Assembly: GCA_024516035.1 (NCBI GenBank)
Contig: CM044956.1
Span: forward strand, 8,295,997-8,359,996
Direction: 5' to 3'
DNA: 64,000 nt
From: Bactericera cockerelli
Lineage: Eukaryota; Arthropoda; Insecta; Hemiptera; Triozidae
Shown here: in pieces, positions 20,721-30,909 of the stretch
Layout: every line of letters begins with the position of its first letter
Numbering within the stretch: the stretch's first letter is position 1
Made by a program: the position numbers and the translations under genes
Notes under the pieces: model-generated
Databases searched by the model: none
What the model was told of the DNA's origin: nothing
The model's input: only the letters and a program-made list of their open reading frames with translations

Positions 20721-21418
20721 GAGGGTGTTTCTGGAGAGCGGAAAGTGTTTCAGGAACGGGCTACAGATCTTACGTCACTTCTTGACTCCTACCCTTCAGA
20801 TGGAAAACAGCACAAAACATCGAAGCAGAATACATTGAAAGAAGAGTCCTCAAGAGAATAACAAGTGCTTTGTTTTTCCTTCTTTTATTCTGTGTGTATT
20901 ATTCTGAAGGTCTGTATTTTTAGAACAGGAAAATCACCAACGGGAAACTTGCTATTTTTAGAGTACATCTTTTTCTTGACATTGGTAGACAAGACCATTC
21001 CATACATCAGCCAAGGGACTACAACATATAGGGCGACACTCTACGCGGGGTATACATTTGGCTGGATATACTTATTTTACTTCCGATAAAGTGCAAAAGA
21101 AAGGTCTACGACTTGCCGATTCCCGATACAGAATTTTTGTATCGGAATGTAGAATGTAGAAAAACAGTATTGTACCATATAAAACAAGTTTGAAGAAAAT
21201 TGGTTAAGTAGTTTTGGAGGTACAAGTGATTTAGTATAAAATCTCAAAATTGCCAAGTGTTTACATGTGAACCAATCACTAGGAAGTTATATATTGTGTC
21301 ATAACTGGCAGTGTATTTAGAGTTCATGTTGATATACACTCAAGAACGACAATTTCACAAAAGTTTGTTTTTTGGACTCTTCTACATGCATTCCTTCATG
21401 AGTGAATGTCTATCCCCC
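20721..21418. other. unassigned stretch
   Basis: No gene. GAAAATTGGTTAAGTAGTTT at about 21196 is the kind of phrase found in dispersed insect repeats, but no boundaries are visible. Confidence 0.4.
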
Positions 21419-21565
21419 GCGGGTTCGAAACCCAGCCGGGACATGACAAGTTATCCTTTCATTTCGAATTTTGACCACATATTAATACGTCTTGGGCTTA
21501 CTGCTGGAATAATGGGACTTAATAGTCATAATCGGGCAGTATAAATAAGGTGATATTATTATTTT
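21419..21565 (+). mobile_element. SINE group A, 5'-truncated
   Basis: It begins within the B box (GCGGGTTCGAAACCCAGC) and continues GACATGACAAGTTATCC, GGGCTTACTGCTGG, AATAATGGGACTTAATAGTC, ATCGGGCAGTATAAATAAGG to an ATTATTATT tail. Confidence 0.75.
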
Positions 21566-22056
21566 AATTTTAATATTGTTAGGCAACACGATCACACCTG
21601 AAAATCGGTATATAAAAAAAAATCATACATAGTAAAAAAAATATTAATTGCAGAGAAAATTGATTTTAATATTATAGAAAATAATTGGAAAACTTATCGC
21701 GGGTTCTATTTATGCAAAGGAACAGAAACAGCTCAAATATACGCCTTGGGTGCTTTTTTGACACCCGAAAACCAGGCTTTCTAACTGTTTTTGACGTTGA
21801 GTTTCTGTTTCATGAAAAGGAACATATTAATTTACTTTCAGCTGGGAAATATTACTTGAGGAAAATTTTCTTTATTTAGGTGAAACATATTACCTAGAGA
21901 AAAGTTTGAAACCTTCTCAAAGAAAAATTATGTTGTGCAAGGTGGACACCTGTCATGTAGCATGGAGAATGGAGTGCGTAGGTTGTATGTAGGATCATGA
22001 TTAACATTTGTTGGTTGACGTATTTGGTATGGGCGTAGGTTGACATTCGCCCATAA
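21566..22056. other. unassigned AT-rich stretch
   Basis: No gene recognised. Confidence 0.4.
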
Positions 22057-22697
22057 TCAAGCTACTGAGGTCGGCATAGAACTATAAAACTTTTCAATTA
22101 ATTGCTACAGAGAGAGAACAATAAAACAAGAGTTATTCAAAAAATGAACTTAAGAATTTAAATACGAATTGACACTTAACTCCGGACTTGAACCAACGAC
22201 CTCTAAATTACAAGTCCACCGCCTTAATCAAGCGACTGAGGTCGGCATAGAACTATAAAACTTTTTAATTAATTGCTACAGAGAGAGAACAATAAAACAA
22301 GAGTTATTCAAAAATTAACTTAAGAATTTAAATACGAATTGAAACTTAACTCCGGACTTGAACTAACGACCTCTAAATTACAAGTCCACCGCCTTAATCA
22401 AGCGACTGAGGTCGGCATAGAACTATAAAACTTTTTAATTAATTGCTACAGAGAGAGAACTATAAAACAAGAGTTATTAAAAAAAAATGAACATAAGAAT
22501 TTAAATACGAATTGACACTTAACTCCGGACTTGAACCAACGACCTGTAAATTACAAGTCCACCGCCTTATCAATCAAGCGACTGAGGTAGGCATAGAACT
22601 ATAAAACTTTTTAATTAATTGCTACAGAGAGAGAACTATAAAACAAGAGTTATTTTAAAAAAATGAACTTAAGAATTTTAAATACGAATTGAAACAT
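22057..22697 (-). repeat. SINE group B in a tandem array, about 170-bp unit
   Basis: TCGGCATAGAACTATAAAAC recurs at 22071, 22242 and 22412, and in a variant at 22588, giving periods of 171, 170 and 176 bp. Each full unit carries a minus-strand group B head (GGTCGTTGGTTCAAGTCC, CGCTTGATTAAGGCGG) plus a spacer containing GAGAGAGAAC. The fourth unit breaks off after AATACGAATTGAAAC. A SINE has become a short satellite. Confidence 0.85.
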
Positions 22698-23382
22698 CTT
22701 TTTGAAAATTTAGATGTCAGAGTGTGTCATACAAACAACTACAACATGGTCACATCATGGATAAAATCCAGGGGCTGAAAAACATCCATGAATGCATTGC
22801 ATGCCTAAAGAATTTGAAGAAAATAAAAAAGGTATGCTAATAACCATTTTATTAAATCCCAATTGGATAGGAACCATTGGGCTGAAAGTATGGTCTTGAA
22901 GAACAATATATTTCATGGACAACTATTTTGGAGAAAAAAAAAACTATAAAAAAATCTCGAGAGCAGATAATAATTAACATAATTATAAGAGGAGGGGAGA
23001 TCAAAAGTTGAGTTTCAAATTAGCAGAAGCTCAGTCAAGGGGAGGAAACTTTTAAAAACTTGAGAGAAATAATAAAAACTTTGCCAATAATTAGAAAATA
23101 AAACTCGACTCTCATAAAAAAATATTCCAAAAATGAAACTGGAACGCGTGATCTAATAATCGGTGTAAACAAAAACTCATATAAAAATTAATGTCTCTTG
23201 ACTTTTTTTCTTGTTGTTGTTTTGAACTACCTACCTTTATTTTTTTAAATTTATTTTCTTAACGTGTCTAAATTTAATGATTTTTTTTTGCTAGAAGTTT
23301 CTTTTTTTACAAGAAGAGTTCATTGGTGACAATGTTGAACCCTCCATTTTTTCAAATTTTTGAATTAAATAATAAATAAGTT
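22698..23382. other. unassigned AT-rich stretch
   Basis: No gene or repeat boundaries recognised. Confidence 0.4.
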
Positions 23383-23535
23383 ATTCGATAACTTATGAGT
23401 TCGATCCCAGCGGGGCAGGATTTTTCTGCTCTGTTCTTGGGTGTTCGGGGTCCACTTATACACTCATACCTCGTGAGGAAAAATGAGTAGCTGCTTTAAT
23501 GTGAGCAGCGACCAGTGGTGGAATTATAGGCTCAG
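23383..23535 (+). mobile_element. SINE group F (tRNA-like head, hairpin body)
   Basis: GAGTTCGATCCCAGC (B box), TTTTTCTGCTCTGTTCTTGG, GTTCGGGGTCCAC, CTCATACCTCGTGAGG, AAAAATGAGTAGCTGC, then a stem GCTGCT/AGCAGC and GACCAGTGGTGGAATTATAG. The body is repeated inverted at 62455-62575. Confidence 0.65.
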
Positions 23536-24394
23536 CTAATTTTAGAGGTTTTTATTTTTATTCCAAAGTCAACTTTGGAATAAAAATAAAAACTTTCACC
23601 ACATTCGTGAAAGAAAAATGCGTTTCGGTACTTTTAAAGATAAACAATGGACTTAACCTATAAAAAAACTGGAAGCAAGAATTTTCTACTTCCATTTTGG
23701 TTAACCAAACTGGAAGAAGGAAGAGGAAAAATTTCCTTTTCCAAAAGAAAAATGACTTGCTTCCAGTTTGGTTCATTTTATTCCCGTTGCATCCACTTTG
23801 GTTAGAAAGAAACATACGGCTCTAGTCTCCACAAAATTATCATAGAAACTACCGTCTAAATTAACTCGACTTAAGCATAAAGGATGAAATGCTTTCCAAA
23901 GTATTAAACTTGCTGTGTTCCCAAGCTCTTGTCAATGTAGAGGCCGAGATAATCCGGCCGCCCGGAAACAACTTAATGGCGCAACTTCTGTGGCCGAAAG
24001 TCGAAAACTTTTCACGGAAAGAGAACTTCACACAGTCAGCCCCCCCCCCTGCTGCCCCTTCCCCTCTCCCCCCTAAAGTTTTCCTGAGAAGGGATATAGT
24101 CGAGTTAGGATTTGCCGAAAATTTAAGCCGCCTACCCCCAAACTGTGTTATCTTTGTGTAAATGTTTGTTGGCAGTTTCAAATTTACATGTTGGATAAAG
24201 TTGACCAATTTTTTTTTTTTTTTCTTTTCTTGTAATCTAAGTGTTTTGGGTGCCGATTTGGCGAATAGTTAAGCCGTCTGCTCTAAGTGTGTTATCTCCT
24301 TGTAAATGTTTGATTCTAATTTAAATTTTACATGGCAGAGAAAGTTGACAAATGATTTTTCGTTTTTATTACAAGTATGTTTAAATAGATTTTG
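23536..24394. other. unassigned; small GC-rich island and a diverged duplication
   Basis: 23930-24130 is clearly richer in G+C (GGCCGCCCGG, a C-run) than its surroundings, with open frames on both strands but no recognised domain. AAGCCG...GTGTTATCT...TGTAAATGTTT at 24125 and again at 24266 show an old duplication of about 140 bp. Confidence 0.4.
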
Positions 24395-24465
24395 TGTGTA
24401 CGTAATGACTTCGACGACTGCCTACGGTCCTGAGGTTCGAATTCCAGGTTAGGCAGAAATTTCCT
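24395..24465 (+). mobile_element. tRNA-like SINE head fragment
   Basis: GTAATGACTTCGACGACTGC, CTACGGTCCTGAGGTTCGAA with TTCC (B box) and then a closing AGGTTAGGCAG. It resembles the heads at 19204-19465. Confidence 0.45.
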
Positions 24466-24523
24466 AACAAATTTTATTGTATTTGTTTAGCGTCCCCTTG
24501 CTAGACAATGTTTAGCGCCCAAA

Positions 24524-24663
24524 CGACCTCAGTAGCTTGATCGATAAGGCGGTGGACTCGTAAACGCAGGTCCTTGGTTCGAGTCCCATGTTCAGTTAAG
24601 ATTAATTAAAGCGAGTTTGAGTAGATTTGATATCACGATTGTAATGAACACAAACACGAATTT
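24524..24663 (+). mobile_element. SINE group B
   Basis: CGACCTCAGTAGCTTGATCG (A box region), ATAAGGCGGTGGACTCG, GGTTCGAGTCCC (B box), AGCGAGTTTGAGTAG, GATATCACGATTG, then AACACAAACACG. Good agreement with the copy at 51338. Confidence 0.8.
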
Positions 24664-24704
24664 TCTTAAAAATAAACCATAAATAACTTAACCACTGAGC
24701 GCAC

Positions 24705-24966
24705 GAATAGCTCAGTGGTTAAGCACTCGCTTGCCATGCGGAAGGTCCCGGGTTCGAACCCCAAAAATTTAAACTTGGTTACAGTTTTGTAAGGGATACC
24801 TTCCTTTGCGCTCGTGTTGACCCAGCACCTAAATGGGAAGTATTGTGTCACTTCTCGCCCATCAGAGGGGAGGCATACTACGGGATGGTCAGGCTACAAC
24901 ACAGACCACAAATGTCTACAGTAGCTCCTGTTACATGGCTACGAAATAAAAAAAGGCTGTGAAACA
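24705..24966 (+). mobile_element. SINE group C (tRNA-Gly-like), nearly complete
   Basis: ATAGCTCAGTGGTTAAGCAC (A box), TCGCTTGCCATGCGGAAG (anticodon arm, GCC), GGGTTCGAACCCC (B box). The body continues with TTTGTAAGGGATACCTTCC, GCTCGTGTTGACCCAGC, CCTAAATGGGAAG, GAGGGGAGGCATAC and GTAGCTCCTGTTACATGG, ending CTACGAAATAAAAAAAGG. Best copy in the window. Confidence 0.85.
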
Positions 24967-24994
24967 CTCATCTTTAAAAAAAAAAAATTCTCAC

Positions 24995-25139
24995 CTTCCA
25001 TTTTCTCTTATTGAACACAAAACACATGAGCAGCGTAGTCAGGACCAGGCACAGGACTTGCACCCCCAGGATCAGGTGACGCAGGAAGTGGTCGGTCTCC
25101 AGTTTGCAGGCCATGCCTTGGCCACAGGTCTGCTTGCAC
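24995..25139 (-). CDS. class C orphan GPCR, GPR158/179-like: exon for juxtamembrane cysteines and TM1
   Basis: A 145-bp exon (one base plus 48 codons) between an acceptor CTTGTTCCAG and a donor AAG|GTGAGA. The peptide begins CKQTCGQGMACKLETDH, the end of a cysteine-rich extracellular stalk. A hydrophobic TM1 follows (about residues 22-42, VQVLCLVLTTLLMCFVF) and a basic first intracellular loop start (NKRKWK). Cysteine-rich stalk plus TM1 is the layout of class C receptors. It ends in phase 0, matching the TM2 exon. The preceding exons (ligand-sensing ectodomain) should lie at higher coordinates; I could not find them in 25140-64000. Confidence 0.78.
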
Positions 25140-25179
25140 CTGGAACAAGCAAGGGTTAATGATTAGTAGTAATAATATA

Positions 25180-25384
25180 TAATAATATCGTCTTATCTAT
25201 ACTGCCCGATTAGGACTATTAAAGTCCCATTTTGCCAGCAGTAAGCCCAATACATATTATTATGTGGTAAAAATCCCAAATGGGAGGATAACTTGTCATG
25301 TCCCGGCTGGGTTTCGAACCCACGACCTCTGGAATCTCTGGATTCATAGAGTGCCGCCTTTACCACTGAGCTACCGGGACAGAC
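25180..25384 (-). mobile_element. SINE group A, complete
   Basis: Minus strand: TGTCCCGGTAGCTCAGTGGT (acceptor stem and A box), AAAGGCGGCACTCTATG, GTCGTGGGTTCGAAACCC (B box), AGCCGGGACATGACAAG, body and AT tail. GTCCCGG pairs with CCGGGAC as in a tRNA acceptor stem. Best group A copy, together with 59881-60089. Confidence 0.88.
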
Positions 25385-25432
25385 ATTTTGTAGGACAGAC
25401 AGTAGTTGATCATTTTGAGCATTTGATCCAAG

Positions 25433-25662
25433 CTCGAAACAGCTGTCCAGGTATGTTCTGATATTCATGTACATCTAGTACAACTTCTCACTTTTCTGTT
25501 TATACTGATTAAAATAGAGAGGTTAATTGATGGCATGGATAATATATTTAGAACTATTACCTGCCGATGAGAGCAAAGAAGCTCGAAACAGCTGTCCAGG
25601 TATGTGCTGATATTCATGTACATCTAGTACAACTTCTCACTTTTCTGTTTATACTGATACTA
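25433..25662. repeat. direct duplication of an about 78-bp segment
   Basis: GCTCGAAACAGCTGTCCAGG to CTGTTTATACTGAT occurs at 25433-25510 and 25582-25660 with about one mismatch, 149 bp apart. Possibly a local duplication of a repeat fragment. Confidence 0.7.
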
Positions 25663-25854
25663 TACTGATCACAACATGCTACCTCACCCGATGATTGAGC
25701 CTGGCCATTCAGAGGGGGAATGCAGCCAGCATTGCGGTCTCATTCACTCTCACAAATTCTTTGAATGAAGTGTTTGTCCTGTAGTTCATGTTGAAATAGC
25801 ATGATAATCCTTAAAAATAATAATTGAAAGGTACCAATGAGCGATTTTGTGTGT

Positions 25855-25950
25855 CCCATAGTAGATCAGTGGTAAATTCACAGAGTGCGCTGTGAATCCA
25901 GAGATTCCAGAGGTCGCGGCTTCGAAATTCTGTCGTGGACAGACATAAAA
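25855..25950 (+). mobile_element. SINE group A head fragment
   Basis: GTAGATCAGTGGTAAATTC, CCAGAGATTCCAGAGGTCGC and GGCTTCGAAATTC (damaged B box) continue only to GTCGTGGACAGACA. Body and tail are missing. Confidence 0.65.
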
Positions 25951-26243
25951 CCAAAGTTGTTCAGCAAAAAAATATATTTCTTTTTACAAAAACGAACACA
26001 ATACTTGCGATTTCTAATATTAGAAATTTATAGGAAGTGGGTAATATGTAAATAATTTTTCTCTTTTTTCCCGAAGATTATCTGAAGACATGGCAAATTA
26101 TCTTTTTTACATGACAAAAATTTATTTAAATTTATTCCGCTTTAAGAATTTTTCATATAATTTTATTGCAATTACATTAATTTCGATAAATATATTATAT
26201 ATCCTTCTTCCCCTGTCATTCTCTGTTCTTTCCCCCCGCCCCC

Positions 26244-26293
<50 letters not shown>

Positions 26294-26509
26294 CTCTCTC
26301 TCTCTCTCTTAGAGTATTTTATGAATTTTATTAAAATTTCAATTAGTGAAATTATATGAATCATTTCGAAGCAGGAGAATTCTTTTATAATAAAATAAAT
26401 TGCACTTGGAGAGAGAAATAAAATCGTACCTACGTATGAGGATTGAAATGAAATTTGTGAAATATGCTGGTATCAAAAGAAATCGAGGAGGAATTCAATA
26501 CAGATTTGT
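25951..26509. other. AT-rich stretch with a (CT)n run
   Basis: A nearly pure (CT)n run lies at 26248-26310. The rest is AT-rich without a gene. Confidence 0.55.
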
Positions 26510-27416
26510 GGGATGAGAGAAAGAATAAAGGGAGAGAGAGAAAGAGGGAAGAAGAGAGAGAGACAGAGGGAAGGAGAGAAAGAGAGAGAGAGAGACAGAG
26601 GGAAGGAGAGAGAGAGAGAGACAGAGGGAAGAAGAGCAAGAGAGAGAGAGAGAGAGAGTAAGAGGGAAGGTGAGAAAGAGAGAGAGAGACAAAGGGAAGG
26701 AGAGAAAGAGAGAGAGAGAGACAGAGGGAAGAAGAGAAAGAGAGAGAGAGAGAGAGAGTAAGAGGGAAGGTGAGAAAGAGAGAGAGAGACAAAGGGAAGG
26801 AGAGAAAGAGAGAGAGAGAGACAGAGGGAAGAAGAGAAAGAGAGAGAGACAGAGGGAGGGAGAGAGAGAGACAGAGGGAAGGAGAGAAAGAGAGAGAGAG
26901 AGACAGAGGGAAGAAGAGAAAGAGAGAGAGACAGAGGGAGGGAGAGAGAGAGACAGAGAGACAGAGGGAGGGAGAGAGAGATAGAGGGAAGGAGAGAGAG
27001 AGAGACAGAGGGAAGAAGAGCAAGAGAGAGAGAGAGAGAGTAAGAGGGAAGGTGAGAAAGAGAGAGAGAGACAAAGGGAAGGAGAGAAAGAGAGAGAGAC
27101 AGAGGGAGGGGGAGAGAGAGAGACAGAGGGAGGGGGAGAGAGAGAGACAGAGAGACAGAGGGAGGGAGAGAGAGATAGAGGGAAGAAGAGCAAGAGAGAG
27201 AGAGAGAGAGTAAGAGGGAAGGTGAGAAAGAGAGAGAGAGACAAAGGGAAGGAGAGAAAGAGAGAGAGAGAGACAGAGGGAAGGTGAGAAAGAGAGAGAG
27301 AGAGAGACAGAGGGAGGGAGAGAAAGAGAGAGAGACAGAGGGAGGGAGAGAGAGAGACAGAGAGACAGAGGGACGGATAGAGAGACAGAAAGAGGGAAGG
27401 AGAGAGATAGAGACAG
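26510..27416. repeat. purine minisatellite with about 100-bp higher-order unit
   Basis: GAGAGA tracts broken by GGGAAGG, GACAAAGGGAAGG and GAAGAGAAAG markers. The segment starting AAGAGGGAAGGTGAGAAAG recurs at about 26661, 26761, 27041 and 27221, the first two exactly 100 bp apart. The array continues beyond the LINE at 32583-33130. All overlapping frames are repeat artefacts. Confidence 0.9.
27379..27416. repeat. target site duplication of the LINE, left copy
   Basis: A 38-bp segment ending GAGATAGAGACAG directly precedes the LINE tail and matches 32583-32620 exactly. Because the surroundings are themselves repetitive, the true duplication could be shorter. Confidence 0.6.
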
Positions 27417-27431
27417 ATTGATTGATTGATA

Positions 27432-27885
27432 ACATTATAAATTGTTTTATTTTATTATTTTTTACAACATAATTCCCCTAAGCTAAGAGCTAACTTATAA
27501 TGGGGAATCTCTCTTCCCAATTTATCTATAAAAATTACTGATCCTTAAAAAAAAAAAATTGCATTAATTGTTAAATATAGTCATACCTTCTCATAACCTG
27601 ATGGTGAAATTCTACTATTTTACATAAATCTTTCTAGTGAAAAAAAACATCTATGATAAAAGATACTAAAATATAGTGTAACTATGTACATAATATATGA
27701 TGTGCTATACTATTTATAATAATGGACCTCACCTCTTCGCTACTCATTATGTAATACCTGGTCTATCATTATGAAATACCGTGATAGGTGATACCTGCAT
27801 TATTATTCATTACTTATATATTATTAGGTATACATGTAAATTTAAATTTTCAAATGATATTAATATTTTAATATAAAATTGCTGC
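27432..27885 (-). other. 3' UTR of the LINE, with hairpin
   Basis: Near the 3' end the minus strand reads TTGGGAAGAGAGATTCCCC, then about 24 bases, then GGGGAATTA. ATTCCCC pairs with GGGGAAT. This resembles in position and wording the hairpin module (TTGGGTGGAAGAGATTGCC...) scattered elsewhere. LINE reverse transcriptases of this group can recognise such 3' hairpins (family knowledge). Confidence 0.55.
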
Positions 27886-30825
27886 CTAATATGTTCTCTT
27901 TTCTAAAATACTTAGTTTTAATTTTTCTTTTATTTTGTATTTATCTTTTTCTTCTAGGAATGGTTGACAGTAATCGTTAAGTAACCTGGGAATACAATAT
28001 TCTAGCCTCCTGTTTCCAAATCGTATGGTGTTAACTCTGATCCGCCTGAACGCCTGGTGCCTCAGAGTGTACGGCTGATGAATATGCTGTCGAAATGATT
28101 TATTGAAAAAGTTGGAATAGATTAGCGTGAATTTCGACAGTTCATCTGGGGTTAGGCAGTCGACATTTGATTGGTGGAGTAAAAGTTTCTTAATTTGATT
28201 CTGTTGAGTGATCAAAGGTCTCAAGATGTACTGTGGAGCATATGTATATAAGGTGACCCCGTATCTCAAGACAGAATCAATTAAGGAAAAGTATATAATC
28301 TTTTTGGTGGTCAGAGGGAGAGTTTGGGCGTTTATTTTATTTAATTTATACTTGATAATTCGTAACTTTTTACAAATATTATATACATGTTGTTTCATTT
28401 GGAAGGAATTATCAATATATACACCAAGATATTTTGCTTCATCTTTATAATCAATAGATATACATGAACAGGAGGTATCGTACGTTTTATCGTAGAGGCA
28501 TTGGCGGGAGTGACAAATGATTTTGTGTTCGTCCATATTGATTCTCTTGCACATGTAACCTATCGCTAAAGCTTCTGTTTTGGTCTGATTAAGGAAAATA
28601 TGATTATTATAAAAATATTTCTGGAGGTTTATCATATCTTTTTGCGCATTTTTAACTGCAGTTATAGGGTCTTTGTGAACTGAGACAATGCAGCTGTCGT
28701 CAGCGAACATCTTGAGACTAGAGACTTTAGTTAAATATTTTACATCGTAGGTATAGATGTTAAACCATGTAGGTGAATTGATCCCCCCCTGGACAGAGCC
28801 CTGTTCAACAGGTAGCTTATTACTGGTCGATTTTCCAATCCTCGTAATCTGGCTCCTCCCTTGAAGGTAGTTCTTGAATATTTTATGTGATATTCCTACC
28901 TCTTTGAATTTCTTTAATAGGATGCCGTGATCTAAGGTGTCAAAAACAAAGCTTAAATCCAGCAGCAGGACAATGACGCATTGTTTTTGATCCAAGGCTG
29001 TGTTGATCTCGTCAGCAAAATCCTGTAGTAGACATATAGTGCTCTTACCACTTTGAAACCCATATTGGAATTCCGGTAAAATTTGATTTTCTTCTAGGTA
29101 TTTTTTAGTCAAATTATTCATGTGTTTTTCTAGCACTTTTTCTAATATTGGGAGGCAACCTACTGGACGGTAATTTCGAAGTTCATTCGTTTTGCCCTTC
29201 TTAAATAGTGGCGTAATGCAAGACGTTTTCAAACCTTGTGGTATATTAGAATTATTTACAATTAAATTTACAAAGTGAGTCACCAGAGGTGTAAACAAGG
29301 CTGCATTTCTAATAAGATCTATGTTTCTTATCCCATCAATGCCCTGCCCTGTCTTTTTCATGTTTTTCAAGATATTTAAAATTTCTTTTTCTTTAGCTTT
29401 CCTGAGGAACATGCTGGTGTTATCACAAGGCTTCTCGTGCTGTTCGAATTGTACGTCCAGGATAGGTCCTGCATTTTTCACCTTTAACTCTGTCACCTGA
29501 TTTATAAAATTGTTGTTAAATTGGTTCGATAACGTAACAAGATCATCGGTTTTAAAATAGCGCTTTAATGTCATTTCAATTGGTAATCTAATTTTTCGGT
29601 CCATAAGGTCATTTATTATTTTCCAAGTTTTAAGCATGTCGCCTTTTGCATCTAAAATTTGTTTGTGGATGTAAATTCTTTTTTGTTTTTTAATGAGGTT
29701 TGTGGTAATATTTCTTTGTTGTTTGTATTCTTCATACAAAATTTTATTATTTTTATTGTTACGCCATCTACGTAATAATACAGCGCGTTTCTCTATTTCA
29801 GCTTGAACTTTGAAATTAACCCATGGCGTCTCATATTTCTGATTTTTTTTTAATATTTTCTTTTTAGCCATATTATAGATATCATTGAAATTTGAGACTA
29901 TTTTTTCATAAAGTTCTGACGGATTTTCGATTTTGCACAAACCTGTCCAATCGATTTCCATAATTTTTTCTTGTACAATTCTATTGTCCAAAATATCAAG
30001 GTACTCTGGGATATGTGGGGTGCGATGGATATTTACATTATTTTTCAGAGTTATTTTGAAGGCGATAAAGTAATGATCTGCAATTTTATCATTAATAACA
30101 GAGGGATGTACATTAAATAAATTACGGCTCATTCTAAAATTAATATGATCTATACAAGTTGATGTCAGTTTGTTTTCCACCATTTCCTCTCGTGTAGGTT
30201 TCAAGATAGAGGGTATAATATTACTATCGTACAAAATATTTAGATAACGATAATTTTTAGCCGTTCTCTTTAAAGTACAGATATTAATGTCCCCTACCAT
30301 GATTAGGTTCTCTCCCCTCTTGTAGGCATTGATAAGCCAGAATTCTAAATCGTTAAGAAATCGTTCCAGATTTAATTTTGGGGGTCTGTATATGGCTAAA
30401 AGCGTAAATTTGTTATTATTTTCTGTGTGTTTGAATTTTAAACATAGACTTTCAGCTTCATCGAAATTATAATTGAGGTTTTCCACATGCCACGAGTCTT
30501 TGTGAAAGACAAGTACCCCCCCTCCGCTCCTTAGTACCCGACATTTACTTATCTGAGTAAATTCCCTCAACTGGTAGGCGACAGCTTCCTCCTCTCGAAC
30601 ATTGACTTCTGTCAGGATAAGTATATCGAGCTTTGCCATAACTTCTTGTAGTTTTATGCACAGCAGGTCCCAGTGTACTCTTAAGCTTCGGATGTTAATA
30701 TGTAATAAAGATAAAATATCATTACTTAAAGTTTCATTCCATTTTTCAATATCTTCAAAAGAATTGCATATTGGTAAAATATTTTGTATACTGTTTAGTA
30801 AATTTAAATTACTGTTCATGGTCAT
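27886..30825 (-). CDS. LINE ORF2: endonuclease and reverse transcriptase
   Basis: A 979-residue polyprotein for target-primed reverse transcription. The N-terminal APE-type endonuclease (about 1-240) shows LLHINIRSL, LILTEVNV (metal-binding Glu), LAIYRPP, MVGDINI and TCIDHI (catalytic Asp-His). The reverse transcriptase (about 500-800) shows NYRPVGCLPILEKVLEK, YGFQSGKST, VIVLLLDLSFVFDTLDHG (first catalytic Asp), PVEQGSVQGG and KMFADDSC (the FADD box with the other two Asp). There is no RNase H domain, as in CR1/Jockey and unlike I or R1-type relatives with RNase H. The first ATG in frame is used, 84 bases after the ORF1 stop. No disruption seen. Confidence 0.9.
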   Translation of the reverse strand: MTMNSNLNLLNSIQNILPICNSFEDIEKWNETLSNDILSLLHINIRSLRVHWDLLCIKLQEVMAKLDILILTEVNVREEEAVAYQLREFTQISKCRVLRSGGGVLVFHKDSWHVENLNYNFDEAESLCLKFKHTENNNKFTLLAIYRPPKLNLERFLNDLEFWLINAYKRGENLIMVGDINICTLKRTAKNYRYLNILYDSNIIPSILKPTREEMVENKLTSTCIDHINFRMSRNLFNVHPSVINDKIADHYFIAFKITLKNNVNIHRTPHIPEYLDILDNRIVQEKIMEIDWTGLCKIENPSELYEKIVSNFNDIYNMAKKKILKKNQKYETPWVNFKVQAEIEKRAVLLRRWRNNKNNKILYEEYKQQRNITTNLIKKQKRIYIHKQILDAKGDMLKTWKIINDLMDRKIRLPIEMTLKRYFKTDDLVTLSNQFNNNFINQVTELKVKNAGPILDVQFEQHEKPCDNTSMFLRKAKEKEILNILKNMKKTGQGIDGIRNIDLIRNAALFTPLVTHFVNLIVNNSNIPQGLKTSCITPLFKKGKTNELRNYRPVGCLPILEKVLEKHMNNLTKKYLEENQILPEFQYGFQSGKSTICLLQDFADEINTALDQKQCVIVLLLDLSFVFDTLDHGILLKKFKEVGISHKIFKNYLQGRSQITRIGKSTSNKLPVEQGSVQGGINSPTWFNIYTYDVKYLTKVSSLKMFADDSCIVSVHKDPITAVKNAQKDMINLQKYFYNNHIFLNQTKTEALAIGYMCKRINMDEHKIICHSRQCLYDKTYDTSCSCISIDYKDEAKYLGVYIDNSFQMKQHVYNICKKLRIIKYKLNKINAQTLPLTTKKIIYFSLIDSVLRYGVTLYTYAPQYILRPLITQQNQIKKLLLHQSNVDCLTPDELSKFTLIYSNFFNKSFRQHIHQPYTLRHQAFRRIRVNTIRFGNRRLEYCIPRLLNDYCQPFLEEKDKYKIKEKLKLSILEKRTY

Positions 30826-30909
30826 TGGTTATTATAAATATAAAATTGATATAAAAAAAAAAAAAAATTTAATAATAAAAAAAAATAAACCTCATAGTGT
30901 GTTGATAGA

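Noticed and set aside
24705..24780. Functional tRNA-Gly gene
   Set aside because: The B box and anticodon arm are good, but the acceptor stem does not pair, no pol III terminator follows, and the same body continues in several copies; it is a SINE.
26473..27435. 320-codon frame and several Arg-Glu-rich frames
   Set aside because: Frames are open in several registers on both strands because the repeat lacks stop words; no evidence of a gene.
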